Assembly: GCA_020634395.1 (NCBI GenBank)
Contig: JACKBU010000007.1
Coordinates: 106,134 to 170,133 of the forward strand
Length of the DNA stretch: 64,000 nt
From: Ardenticatenaceae bacterium
GTDB lineage: Bacteria; Chloroflexota; Anaerolineae; Promineifilales; Promineifilaceae
Direction: 5' to 3'
The position numbers and the translations under genes are program-made. The notes beneath the pieces were generated by a model. It saw only the letters and a list, made by a program, of their open reading frames with translations. It ran no database searches and was not told the DNA's origin. Of the stretch, positions 1 to 8,574 are shown one piece after another. Position 1 is the first letter of the stretch. Each line of letters begins with the position of its first letter.

Positions 1-1104
1 TTTAATTGTTGGCGTGTACGGGTCATAGCTAATGGCGGCAATCAGCCCCGAAAAATTGTAATTCCAGCGCATAATCACCACGCAAGTGGCTGCCATGAGC
101 GCCACCACAATGCGCAGGCGCAAATTGCGGCCGGGCTTGTAGGTGATGAGCGTAAACCCCGGCACAAGACCACCCATCAACACCTGCCCCAGCCAAAACG
201 ACCAATTATAGGGGGCAATGCTGTTTAGCAATTCCACTTGCATCGCCACATCGCTGTCAAAACTGTAATAGTACGTAACGGCCCAATCCCACAGCTTGAG
301 GTAAATGCACAGCAGCAGCACCGCCCCCGCCATACGCGCCAACTGCGCCAGCACTTCATCTTTTACCAGCCCCGGCCGCATGACGCGAAAGACCAGCACG
401 CTGAGTACAAACAGCAGCGCCAGCCCCCCGCCAATGGCCGAAAGCACAAACATGACCGGCGCGGTGGGGCGAAACCACAGCCCGCGCCCCGACAAGACGC
501 CATAGGTTGCGCCCAAAGAGGCCTGGTGCAGCAGCGACAGGGTTAACCCCACCACCGCCAGAATTGGCCCCAGCTTGTGAATGAAATGGGTGACTTTTAC
601 CAGAAAGGGGAACCGCCGGAAGAGGGCATGTTCCATGATGGAAGGAAACATTTCCAGCACCAGCACTGTCAAATACAGCACCACGCACATGGTAATTTCC
701 CACAGCAAGGAATGGGGCTGCCAAAAAACGACGGGATGCCAGAAGCGCAGGGGCTGGCCCAGGTCGAACAGCAGCACCATGCCGGCCGTGGAGTACCCCA
801 AAAAGCCGACGATGACGGCCAACCGGCCAATATGCTCGAAGCGTTTAATTTTGAGCAGGTACACAATGACGCCCATGGTAAAGGCTCCGCCACCCAGGGC
901 AATGCTGGAAATGTCGATGACAATCCACAGGCCCCAGGGCACCTGGTCATTCAGGCCCGTGACGGCCAGGCCATAGCGCAGCACCTGGTAGCCACCTACT
1001 GCGCCAAAGGCGAATCCGGCCAGCAGCAGCCCAATCCACAGGGGGAAGATGTCAAACTCGCGTTTGCCAAGCCGAACTTTGGGTACATGAATGGGGTAAT
1101 CCAT
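1..1104 (-). CDS. NrfD/PsrC-type membrane subunit of a respiratory complex (3' end outside window)
   Basis: The frame is open from an ATG at 1104 to the left edge (368 codons, no stop), so the C-terminus is missing. The protein begins MDYPIHVPKV and has repeated hydrophobic segments typical of the polytopic NrfD/PsrC/HybB family, for example around PLWIGLLLAGFAFGAVGG and LAVIVGFLGYSTAGMVLLF. Family members sit in the cytoplasmic membrane and exchange electrons with the quinone pool. The start lies one base after the TGA of the iron-sulfur subunit, so the two are almost certainly co-transcribed and translationally coupled. The direction of electron flow cannot be read from this subunit. No catalytic molybdenum subunit is visible in the window; one could lie beyond the left edge. 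Confidence 0.88.
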   Translation of the reverse strand, partial: MDYPIHVPKVRLGKREFDIFPLWIGLLLAGFAFGAVGGYQVLRYGLAVTGLNDQVPWGLWIVIDISSIALGGGAFTMGVIVYLLKIKRFEHIGRLAVIVGFLGYSTAGMVLLFDLGQPLRFWHPVVFWQPHSLLWEITMCVVLYLTVLVLEMFPSIMEHALFRRFPFLVKVTHFIHKLGPILAVVGLTLSLLHQASLGATYGVLSGRGLWFRPTAPVMFVLSAIGGGLALLFVLSVLVFRVMRPGLVKDEVLAQLARMAGAVLLLCIYLKLWDWAVTYYYSFDSDVAMQVELLNSIAPYNWSFWLGQVLMGGLVPGFTLITYKPGRNLRLRIVVALMAATCVVIMRWNYNFSGLIAAISYDPYTPTIK

Positions 1105-1105
1105 C

Positions 1106-1933
1106 TCAGGCCTCCTCACCCGTGGGGGGGACGTAGAATACTTTGGGGCTGGTGCTCAGGTCTTCGCGCAGCAAAATAGGCGCGGGTACTTTGGCAAGCT
1201 CTTCGCTGATGGGGCTGTGGGGGTCGTTGAGGTTGCCGAAGACGCGGGCGCCGGTGGGGCAGGCCACCACGCAGGCGGGGGTTGCGGCTTCGTCTACGCC
1301 GGGCATCAGGCCGCGTTCCAGGCCGGCGTCGATGCGATGCTCGCAGAAGGTGCATTTTTCCATGACGCCGCGCGGGCGGCGTTCTACTTCGGGAAAGCCG
1401 AATTCGGGGGTGAACTGGTTGGGTTCGACGTGTTCTTGCCAGTTGAAGCGGCGCACGTCGTAGGGGCAGGCGACTTCGCAGTAGCGGCAGCCGATGCACA
1501 GGTCGTAGTCCATGGTGACGATGCCGTCGTCGCGGACGTAGGTGGCCCCGACGGGGCAGACGTGGACGCAGGGTGGGTCTTCGCAGTGCATGCAGGGGCG
1601 GGAAAGGTAGTATTCTGCGCCGTTGGTGGTGGTTTCGCGGGTGACGACGTTGTATTCGAAGTTGACGGGCAGGTCGTTGACGGCCTGGCAGGCGTAGGTG
1701 CAGTAGTTGCAGCCGATGCATTTGTTGATGTCGATGAGCATGCCCCATTTGTAACGGCCGTCGCCCACCCCGCTGCCATGTTCCTGAGAAGCGGCCTGGC
1801 CTGCGCCGGGCGCGTGGGGCAACTGCGTGGCGGCAATGGCTCCCATGGTGCAAGCCGTTACGGCCAGAAACCCGCGCCGCGAAATGGTGTCGCCCAGCAA
1901 GCTGGTTTGTGTCTTGTTTCCTTCTTCGCTCAT
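1106..1933 (-). CDS. Tat-exported 4x[4Fe-4S] ferredoxin subunit (PsrB/TtrB/DmsB-like)
   Basis: Start chosen at ATG 1933 (MSEEGNKTQ); the open frame extends further upstream but only as antisense of the cytochrome gene. Residues about 19-30 contain SRRGFLAVTA, a twin-arginine signal. Cysteine clusters follow in the DMSO-reductase beta-subunit pattern: CIGCNYCTYAC, CMHCEDPPCVHVC, CIGCRYCEVAC, and CTFC with a later CVVAC. Together they should bind four [4Fe-4S] clusters and relay electrons between the NrfD protein and a periplasmic partner, here presumably the multihaem cytochrome 22 bp upstream. Length (275 aa) is normal for the family. Confidence 0.92.
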   Translation of the reverse strand: MSEEGNKTQTSLLGDTISRRGFLAVTACTMGAIAATQLPHAPGAGQAASQEHGSGVGDGRYKWGMLIDINKCIGCNYCTYACQAVNDLPVNFEYNVVTRETTTNGAEYYLSRPCMHCEDPPCVHVCPVGATYVRDDGIVTMDYDLCIGCRYCEVACPYDVRRFNWQEHVEPNQFTPEFGFPEVERRPRGVMEKCTFCEHRIDAGLERGLMPGVDEAATPACVVACPTGARVFGNLNDPHSPISEELAKVPAPILLREDLSTSPKVFYVPPTGEEA

Positions 1934-1955
1934 GGTTTTCTCCGTCGCCGTTGGC

Positions 1956-4241
1956 TTATTGCTGTTTGTCTTCGTGGCGGTGGCCGGGGTCTTTGCCCAT
2001 GACCACCCATGCGCCGCCAATGACCAGGCCGAGGATGGGGAAGACGGCCGTCCACTGGGGCAGACCAACAATACCCTGGCTTTCTACGTCTGGGGCGGCA
2101 ACGGCCGTTTCCTGCACCCCTGCGGCCTCTGCGCCATCCAGCCGTTCTTGCAGCGTGGTGGGCGAAACCTCTGCGCCCAGTTCCAACAGCGAATTGGCCG
2201 TATGGGCATCTTGCGCGTGGCACAAAATGCACGTATCCGAAGCCACGTCAAAAGCGTGCCCCGTGTTCAGCTCTGTGTTCTTGTGGCAGTCCAGGCAAGA
2301 CATGCCCGCTGCCGCATGGGTCGAGTCGGGCATTTGATGCGCTTCGTCCTGGTGGCAGTTCTCGCAAACTGTTGTGTGCCCATTGGCAATTTTTAGCTGC
2401 TGGGTGTGGGGGTTGTGGCAGTCGGCACAGGCAATGGCGTCATCGGCTGCGGCGTGGCCGCTCATTTCCCAGTCGGCGTGTTCATTCAAATGGCACGCGC
2501 CGCACACTTCGCCCGACTTGTCGATGGTGTAAGCCGAGGTGGGATGCTCGTTTTCCGGGTCTGCCAGCTTGTGGCAGTTGACGCAGGCCACTCCTTTTTC
2601 GCCGTGGGTGCTGGTCAGCCATTCGCCATGCACATCTGCGTGGCATTCCTGGCAATATTGCGAAGCAAAATGGGGCGCGTCGAGTTCCTCGACGGCCAGG
2701 GTGGGGGGGAAATGGGTCAGGCGTTGGGCGGCTTCTTCGTCGTACCCCAGGGCGGCAAAGTCGAGACGGCCGTTTTCGGGCGTATGGCAATCATTACACT
2801 GCAACGCCTCATCCGCCGGGGCCACCATATGGGTAATCGGCCAATACATGGTCGTCTCCACAAAGCCATATTCCCCACTGTACGGTAGGCCAGCATACGC
2901 CATCCCTACTTCAATGGCTGGCGCCCATTCAAAGCCGCGCCAATAGGCGGCGTCATCGGGGCCATACAGGTGCGGGATCACCAGCGTATTGTTGATGCTG
3001 TCGTAAGGCTGAATGCCCGCGAATACCTTCATCGGCCAGATTCGCGCATCTTCATCGGTAATGCTGCCCTGCGGCGGGTTGATGACCACCGGCTGGCTGG
3101 GGTCGAAGGCGTCTTCAATCAGGGTGTATTCCACCTCGCCATTGAACCAGATGTACGACGGCGCCACATCCTCGCCATACTCAAAAGACCCCTTGCGCGA
3201 GTCATAAATCAGGTGGCCGGTTTCCGGGTCTTTGATCAGCTTGAGCGTGCCGTCTTCGTTGAGTTCCCCCGCTACCGACCAATCCCAATACATTTTGGTG
3301 GGTACGCCGCCCCGCGCATATTCGGGAATGTGGCAGGTTTGGCAGGCAATGCGGTCGATGTGCTGGTTGAGCATGTCGTACTGGTGGGGAACGGCCGTGT
3401 GGCAGCTTTCACACGTCTCTTCATCAGTAGAATTCATGGAATAGCGGCTGCCCGACACCACATGCCCGTCGGAGGTGTGGCATGTGGTGCAGGTAAAGTC
3501 CAGCCCTTCGGCATCCATATGCACATCCAGGGCATAGTCCGGGTTTGCCAACGAGGAGTCCATATCGCCATGCTTCACGCCATCGGCCCCACCGCCGTAG
3601 AAATGGCACGAACCGCAGGTTTCGCGGCTGGTTGGGCCAATGTTTTGCGCCACCTCAGCCAGGTCTGGCGGCTCCCAAATGATGCCGCTGCCGGCCGGAA
3701 ACTCTTTTGGCTCGTAGGTGGGGTGTCCGGCAGCTGTGGGGAATTTGGCATAAGTGCCGGTGGTGTCGTGGCAAACCAGGCAGTCTACGGCCTCTTCATT
3801 GCTAAAGTCGAAGGTGTTGTCTGTCCAGCCGTAACCGGTGTGGCAGCTTGTACAGCGCGGCTCATTAGACTCTATGGCTACGCAGAAGTTGTTGATGACA
3901 TTTTGCTTGCCCAAGATTTGCCCGGTGTCGGGGTTTTCGTACTCCCAAGTCCAGTGGGATGTGCCCATGACTTCTTGGGCGGCATTGACATGGCAAGAAA
4001 GGCACGCCCTGGTTACATCGGGGCCAGTCTCGAACTCTTGTTGCAGCTCGGCAAAGGTGCGGTGGTCGGGCGGAATGGTGACGATGCCGTCTTCTGTTTC
4101 CGCCCCTGCGCCTTCGTCGCCTGCTGCGGCCTCGTCTTGCTGCAAAACGGGCGCGGCCGTGGCGCTGTCTTGCCAAATGAAGCCTATGGTCAGCAACATG
4201 ATCATGACCAATGTCGCCATATATATCTGCTTCCTACGCAT
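1956..4241 (-). CDS. 15-haem membrane-anchored cytochrome c, octahaem tetrathionate reductase-like N-terminal part
   Basis: The 761-residue protein has an N-terminal membrane/signal segment (residues about 7-30) and fifteen CxxCH haem-binding motifs: CLSCH, CTSCH, CLVCH, CGSCH, CTTCH, CESCH, CQTCH and CNDCH in the first two thirds, then CQECH, CVNCH, CGACH, CADCH, CENCH, CLDCH and CILCH packed closely together. The first eight, with the segment IWPMKVFAGIQPYDS between the seventh and eighth, resemble the octahaem tetrathionate reductase (OTR) family. The last seven look like an added electron-transfer module. A C-terminal hydrophobic helix (about 730-747) should anchor it. It is the first gene of the operon with the FeS and NrfD subunits. 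The substrate (sulfur or nitrogen oxyanion, or none) is not determined. Confidence 0.88.
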   Translation of the reverse strand: MRRKQIYMATLVMIMLLTIGFIWQDSATAAPVLQQDEAAAGDEGAGAETEDGIVTIPPDHRTFAELQQEFETGPDVTRACLSCHVNAAQEVMGTSHWTWEYENPDTGQILGKQNVINNFCVAIESNEPRCTSCHTGYGWTDNTFDFSNEEAVDCLVCHDTTGTYAKFPTAAGHPTYEPKEFPAGSGIIWEPPDLAEVAQNIGPTSRETCGSCHFYGGGADGVKHGDMDSSLANPDYALDVHMDAEGLDFTCTTCHTSDGHVVSGSRYSMNSTDEETCESCHTAVPHQYDMLNQHIDRIACQTCHIPEYARGGVPTKMYWDWSVAGELNEDGTLKLIKDPETGHLIYDSRKGSFEYGEDVAPSYIWFNGEVEYTLIEDAFDPSQPVVINPPQGSITDEDARIWPMKVFAGIQPYDSINNTLVIPHLYGPDDAAYWRGFEWAPAIEVGMAYAGLPYSGEYGFVETTMYWPITHMVAPADEALQCNDCHTPENGRLDFAALGYDEEAAQRLTHFPPTLAVEELDAPHFASQYCQECHADVHGEWLTSTHGEKGVACVNCHKLADPENEHPTSAYTIDKSGEVCGACHLNEHADWEMSGHAAADDAIACADCHNPHTQQLKIANGHTTVCENCHQDEAHQMPDSTHAAAGMSCLDCHKNTELNTGHAFDVASDTCILCHAQDAHTANSLLELGAEVSPTTLQERLDGAEAAGVQETAVAAPDVESQGIVGLPQWTAVFPILGLVIGGAWVVMGKDPGHRHEDKQQ

Positions 4242-4344
4242 TGCAACCTCCGTGCTTTCTTCATCATGGGCAACGGGTAAGAAAAAGTACCCATTGCGCC
4301 TTTTTCAGTGCTGGGGAGAATAGTTGAAGGATGTGCTGGTGCGT

Positions 4345-4360
4345 AGTGACATATGTCACA
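4345..4360. promoter_or_regulatory. CRP/FNR-family operator-like palindrome
   Basis: AGTGACATATGTCACA contains a perfect 14-bp palindrome and matches TGTGA-N6-TCACA in nine of ten fixed positions. It lies about 105 bp upstream of the cytochrome ATG, between that gene and the terminator of the preceding kinase. A second half-site, TGTGA, follows at about 4367-4371. A CRP/FNR-type regulator is therefore the natural candidate for control of the respiratory operon; the regulator itself is not in the window. Confidence 0.55.
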
Positions 4361-4460
4361 TAATTGTGTGACATTGTACACTGTAGTGGTACAGCCTGGT
4401 GCATTTTACTTGTGATTTATGGAGCAGGGGGGGCGGGGAAGGGGGCGGCCGGCGAGATAG

Positions 4461-4503
4461 AAAGCAAAAGGCCAGCGCCGATGGGTTGCACCGGGCGCTG
4501 GCC
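4461..4503 (-). terminator. Rho-independent terminator after the hybrid kinase gene
   Basis: On the minus strand GGCCAGCGCC (4503-4494) pairs perfectly with GGCGCTGGCC (4479-4470), and the stem is followed by TTTTGCTTT. It sits about 47 bp past the stop of the kinase gene and separates it from the cytochrome operon. The rest of 4242-4549 holds only the CRP/FNR-like site and no gene. Confidence 0.7.
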
Positions 4504-4549
4504 GTGTGGGGGTGAGGCGGTTGAACTGCGGAGCAGTCTGGGGTATTTT

Positions 4550-7500
4550 TTATCCGGGGGGGGCGGTGGGCCAGGACAACAGCCCTGTTTTTGCCAGGGT
4601 GGATTGGCGCAGGCGTTCGCGCAGGGCGATTTGGTAACGGCCGTAAGCCGCCCACAGCATTTCCACCAACTCGGCCGCTCCTTCTGTTTGCCCTTGCTGC
4701 CCCATGTCCTCTAATGTCTGGCACAACATTTGCATTTCTGCTGCGCCCAAATAGCTGCTGCCTCCCTTCAATTCATGGGCTGCACGCATTAACAGTTGGC
4801 TGTCGTTCTCGGCTGCTGCCTTAACCAGCCGGGTGTGGACATCGCGTACTTCGCTGGCAAACTGGTCTTTCAGCTCATTCAAGACTTCATCCAGGTCTTC
4901 GCCATACATTTTTTGCAGAACGGCCATGTCCATAATGGGTATGTCGGGTGAAGTGGGGGCGTTGGGGGGGGCAACGGCCGTGCCCAACAGTCCGGTAGCC
5001 GGTGGCAAAGCGTGGCAGCGCCGCAGTGCCGCAGCCAGCGCTTCCATATCTACTGGTTTGCTGATGTAGTCGTCCATTCCCGCCGCCAGATACGCTTCCC
5101 GGTCTCCTTGCAGCGCGTTGGCCGTCATGGCAATGATGTACGGCCGTCGCCCGGCAGGCCACTCGGCATGAATGTGCCTGGTCGTCATCACCCCATCCAT
5201 TTCGGGCATTTGCACATCCATCAAAATGACATCGTAGCTTTGCCGCCGCAGCGCCTCCAGCGCCTCTTGCCCATTGGCGGCCACATCCGCCCGATAGCCA
5301 AAATGGGCCAATATGCGCAGCGCCACCTTTTGGTTGGTCACATTATCTTCGGCCAGCAAAATGCGCAGGGGGTGTTCGGTGGCAAATTGTAGATTGGTTT
5401 CTGTGAGCTGCCGGGTGTATGTTTTGGGCTGTGCCAAAGCCATGGGGGTGTCGGAAAAGAGGCCGCTCAGGGCGGCAAGTAACTGCTGTGGCTTGAGGGG
5501 TTTGGTCAACTGCAAGGAAATGCCCAACTGCTCGGCTTCGGGCAGGCGGTAGCCCAGCGATGAGAGCAGCACCAGCGGCAGGTGTTTGGTACACTGCTGC
5601 CGAATTTTTCGCGCCAGCATCAGGCCATCCATGCCGGGCATTTGCATGTCTAAAATGGCCGCATCGAAGGGGCAATGTTCGCGTAATTTCTCCAGGGCTT
5701 CGGGGCCGGAAACGGCCGTTTCCGGCAGCATGCCCCAGCTCCGCGTTTGCCGCGCCAAAATAAAGCAGTTCGTCTCGCTGTCGTCCACCAGCAAAATTCG
5801 CTTACCCGCCAGATGATCATGATCCAGCGGCGCATCGGGCACGGCCGTGCCCGGAACCGCCCCCACCACAACCGTAAAATGAAAAGTCGAGCCGCGCCCC
5901 GCTTCACTTTCGGCCCACATTTGCCCGTTCATCATCTCCACCAAATTCTTGCTAATGGCCAACCCCAGCCCTGTGCCTCCATAATGGCGCGTTGTCGAGG
6001 TATCCCCCTGGCTAAACGCCTGAAACAAATTACTCAGGTTTTCCGGCGGAATGCCGATGCCCGTATCGCGCACCGAAAAATGCAAAACTTTTGCCAGGGG
6101 GCGCGTTTGCGACCGCACCTCTTCATGGGTACGTGCCGCGTCAAGCTCTACCGTGACCACCACTTCTCCCTTCTGCGTAAACTTCACGGCATTGCCAATG
6201 AGGTTGACCAACACCTGCCGCAGTCGGGTTACATCGCCAATGATGGTTTGGGGCACGTTTTCTTCCACCAGGTACAGCAAATCCAGCCGTTTATCACTCG
6301 CCTTGGAGGCCAGCAAATCCAGCGCTTCTTCAATGCAGGCCCGCACGCCAAAGGGCTGCCGCTCTAGTTCCAGCCGCCCCGCTTCAATTTTGGAAAAGTC
6401 GAGGATGTCGTTAATGACCGTGAGCAGCGCGTCGCTGCTGGTGTGGATGGTGTTGACAAAATCATGCTGCTCTTCGTTTAGCGGCGTGCTTAGCAGCAAA
6501 TTCGACATGCCAATGACGGCATTGAGTGGGGTGCGAATTTCGTGGCTCATGTTTGCCAGGAAGGTGGCTTTGGCACGCACGGCCGCTTCGGCTACCTCGC
6601 GGGCCTGCTGCAATGCCTGCCGGGCCTGTTCATTGGCAATGGCTAGCGCCATCATTTCGCCCAATTGTTGCAGCACAGCCAGCCGCGCGGGGTCGCGGGG
6701 TGGGTTGGGGGGGGTGTAGAGAAATAAGACGCCTTTTGTCTCGCCGAGATGATTGAGGGGCACAATGTAGTGGCCGTGCCGGGTCATGTCGCTGAAGTCG
6801 TGGATGTGATCGGCGTCGGTGAAGCAGTCGTCGGAAACGATGATTTCGCCTGTGGCGGCCGCCTGCCCGCACAGCCCTTCGCCCAGGGGGATGAATTCTT
6901 CTTTGTTGATAAATTCGGAGGAGAACTGCCCATGTAGGGTAAATAGGTTGAGGTGGTTGCTTTCGGTGGCGCGTAAGAATATGCCGGCTTTTTGCTCTAC
7001 GCCGAGGCCTTTCATTTGCACAAGCCGGGTCAGGGCGTCGTCGAAACGGTCGCGCAACGGCCGTTGCTGCTGCAACACCTGGGCCACATGGGCCTTTACC
7101 TCGGCGGCCTTTTGCTCAAACGCCTTTCGCTTTTCCCGCTCTACCTCGTTGGTAATGTCGCGCTGTACGGCTACAAAGCCCAGCAAATTTCTTACCTGGT
7201 CCCAAATGGGGGTGTTGGTGGACTGCACCCAATAAAGCAGTGAGTCGGGGGGCTGTGCCTGGTTTGCTGGTTTTTTGCGCCGGTTGAGGATACGGCCGTG
7301 CCACACCTTCCCGCGCCGCATGGTCGCCCACATTTCGGCGAGGTACTCTTCTGGCATTTGGCCGCTGCTCAAAATATTGGGCGGGCGGCCAACAGCTTCG
7401 GCGGCCGTCCAGCCTGTCATCTGCGTAAAGGCGGGGTTCACATATTCAATGATGCCCTGGGGGTTGGTGATGTAAATGGCGTCGCTGCTCGCCTCGATCG

Positions 7501-8500
7501 CCATCACCAGCCGCAGCCGTTCTTGTTCGGTGCGTCTATGCTCGGCCATTTCTTGCTGCAACTGGTCGTTGGTCGCCGACAATTCGGCCGTGCGTGCCGT
7601 CACGCGCTTTTCCAGCGAATCGTGGGCGGCGCGTAGGGCGAGTTCTGCCTGTTTGCGTTCGGTAATGTCGCGGGATACGGTGAGCAAGCAAGGCTCGCCG
7701 CCGATTTCGATCATTTCGGTGGAAATGAGTGAGATGCCCACCTGGCCGGATTTGGTTTTGTATTCCGCTTCAAAGTTGCGCACGAAGCCTTGCATTTGTA
7801 TGGCTCGCACAAAGCGGAGGCGGTCGCCGGGGTTGGCCCATACGCCCAGCTCTTGGGCGGTGCGGCCCAGCACTTCTTCGCGCTGGTAGCCGGTGTTGCG
7901 CAAAAAGCCTTCGTTGACTTCGATGTAACGGCCGTCTTCCATGGAGCTAATAATCACCGAGTCTGGGGTGGCGCGAAAGGCTTTGGCAAACCGTTCTTCG
8001 GAGGCCCGCAGCGCCTTTTCGGTGTGGGCGCGGCGGGCAATTTCCTCTTGCAAAGCGGCCGTGCGTTCTTCTACGCGCTGCTCTAGCGCTTCCTGGTAGG
8101 CAATGAGGGCGGCTTCGGCGCGTTTTAGCCGCACCTGGGTGCCAATGCGGGCCAGCAGTTCGCCCTGTTCTACCGGTTTCACCAGGTAATCGTCGGCGCC
8201 GGCGGCAAAGGCGCGTACTTTGTCTTGCGCCTGGGCTATTGCGGTGATCATGATAATTTTGATGCTTGCCAGAGCGGGGTTGGCTTTGATGATGTCCATC
8301 GCCTCGAAGCCGTCCAGTCCGGGCATCATCACGTCCAGTAGAATCACGTCTACATTGGGCTGTTCTTCGAGGAAGACGAGGGCGTCTACGCCGGAAACGG
8401 CCGTTGCCACCTCATACTTTTCCCGCGCCAACAACCGTTTGATGTATATGTGGGTAGCTTCTTCGTCGTCAACAATTAGAATCTTGGGCACTGTGTCCAT
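4550..8500 (-). CDS. Hybrid sensor histidine kinase: REC-PAS-PAS-GAF-HisKA-HATPase-REC-REC-HPt
   Basis: A 1316-residue cytoplasmic phosphorelay protein with no membrane segment. The order is: receiver with Asp56 (LLDVMMPG), coiled coil (about 125-165), PAS (about 165-285), PAS (about 330-450), GAF (about 490-630), dimerisation/phosphoacceptor domain with His653 (NMSHEIRTPLN), HATPase with GGTGLGLAISKNLVE, receiver with Asp951 (ILDMQMPGMDG), receiver with Asp1095 (LMDVQMPEMDG), and a C-terminal HPt with His1242 (AAHELKGGSSYLG). All phosphoacceptor residues are present, so a complete internal relay is possible. The N-terminal receiver suggests it takes input from another kinase, and the next gene upstream is one. 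A clear terminator follows. Confidence 0.95.
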   Translation of the reverse strand: MDTVPKILIVDDEEATHIYIKRLLAREKYEVATAVSGVDALVFLEEQPNVDVILLDVMMPGLDGFEAMDIIKANPALASIKIIMITAIAQAQDKVRAFAAGADDYLVKPVEQGELLARIGTQVRLKRAEAALIAYQEALEQRVEERTAALQEEIARRAHTEKALRASEERFAKAFRATPDSVIISSMEDGRYIEVNEGFLRNTGYQREEVLGRTAQELGVWANPGDRLRFVRAIQMQGFVRNFEAEYKTKSGQVGISLISTEMIEIGGEPCLLTVSRDITERKQAELALRAAHDSLEKRVTARTAELSATNDQLQQEMAEHRRTEQERLRLVMAIEASSDAIYITNPQGIIEYVNPAFTQMTGWTAAEAVGRPPNILSSGQMPEEYLAEMWATMRRGKVWHGRILNRRKKPANQAQPPDSLLYWVQSTNTPIWDQVRNLLGFVAVQRDITNEVEREKRKAFEQKAAEVKAHVAQVLQQQRPLRDRFDDALTRLVQMKGLGVEQKAGIFLRATESNHLNLFTLHGQFSSEFINKEEFIPLGEGLCGQAAATGEIIVSDDCFTDADHIHDFSDMTRHGHYIVPLNHLGETKGVLFLYTPPNPPRDPARLAVLQQLGEMMALAIANEQARQALQQAREVAEAAVRAKATFLANMSHEIRTPLNAVIGMSNLLLSTPLNEEQHDFVNTIHTSSDALLTVINDILDFSKIEAGRLELERQPFGVRACIEEALDLLASKASDKRLDLLYLVEENVPQTIIGDVTRLRQVLVNLIGNAVKFTQKGEVVVTVELDAARTHEEVRSQTRPLAKVLHFSVRDTGIGIPPENLSNLFQAFSQGDTSTTRHYGGTGLGLAISKNLVEMMNGQMWAESEAGRGSTFHFTVVVGAVPGTAVPDAPLDHDHLAGKRILLVDDSETNCFILARQTRSWGMLPETAVSGPEALEKLREHCPFDAAILDMQMPGMDGLMLARKIRQQCTKHLPLVLLSSLGYRLPEAEQLGISLQLTKPLKPQQLLAALSGLFSDTPMALAQPKTYTRQLTETNLQFATEHPLRILLAEDNVTNQKVALRILAHFGYRADVAANGQEALEALRRQSYDVILMDVQMPEMDGVMTTRHIHAEWPAGRRPYIIAMTANALQGDREAYLAAGMDDYISKPVDMEALAAALRRCHALPPATGLLGTAVAPPNAPTSPDIPIMDMAVLQKMYGEDLDEVLNELKDQFASEVRDVHTRLVKAAAENDSQLLMRAAHELKGGSSYLGAAEMQMLCQTLEDMGQQGQTEGAAELVEMLWAAYGRYQIALRERLRQSTLAKTGLLSWPTAPPG

Positions 8501-8541
8501 CGTCTTTCCTAAAATAGATAGAGTGTAGAGATAGAGTGTAG

Positions 8542-8574
8542 AGATAGAGAACGGCCGTTGCTCTGTCTCTATCT
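8542..8574. repeat. Inverted repeat flanked by 13-bp tandem repeat
   Basis: Between the two kinase genes the sequence ATAGAGTGTAGAG is repeated in tandem (about 8518-8544). AGATAGAGA (8542-8550) pairs with TCTCTATCT (8566-8574) around one ACGGCCGT octamer. The right arm runs into the stop codon of the upstream kinase. There is no T-tract, so terminator function is doubtful. Confidence 0.5.

Noticed and set aside
2970..4280. Long plus-strand open frame (436 codons) opposite the cytochrome gene
   Set aside because: It is the antisense of the 15-haem cytochrome, whose CxxCH motifs are unmistakable; the plus-strand translation has no domain pattern.
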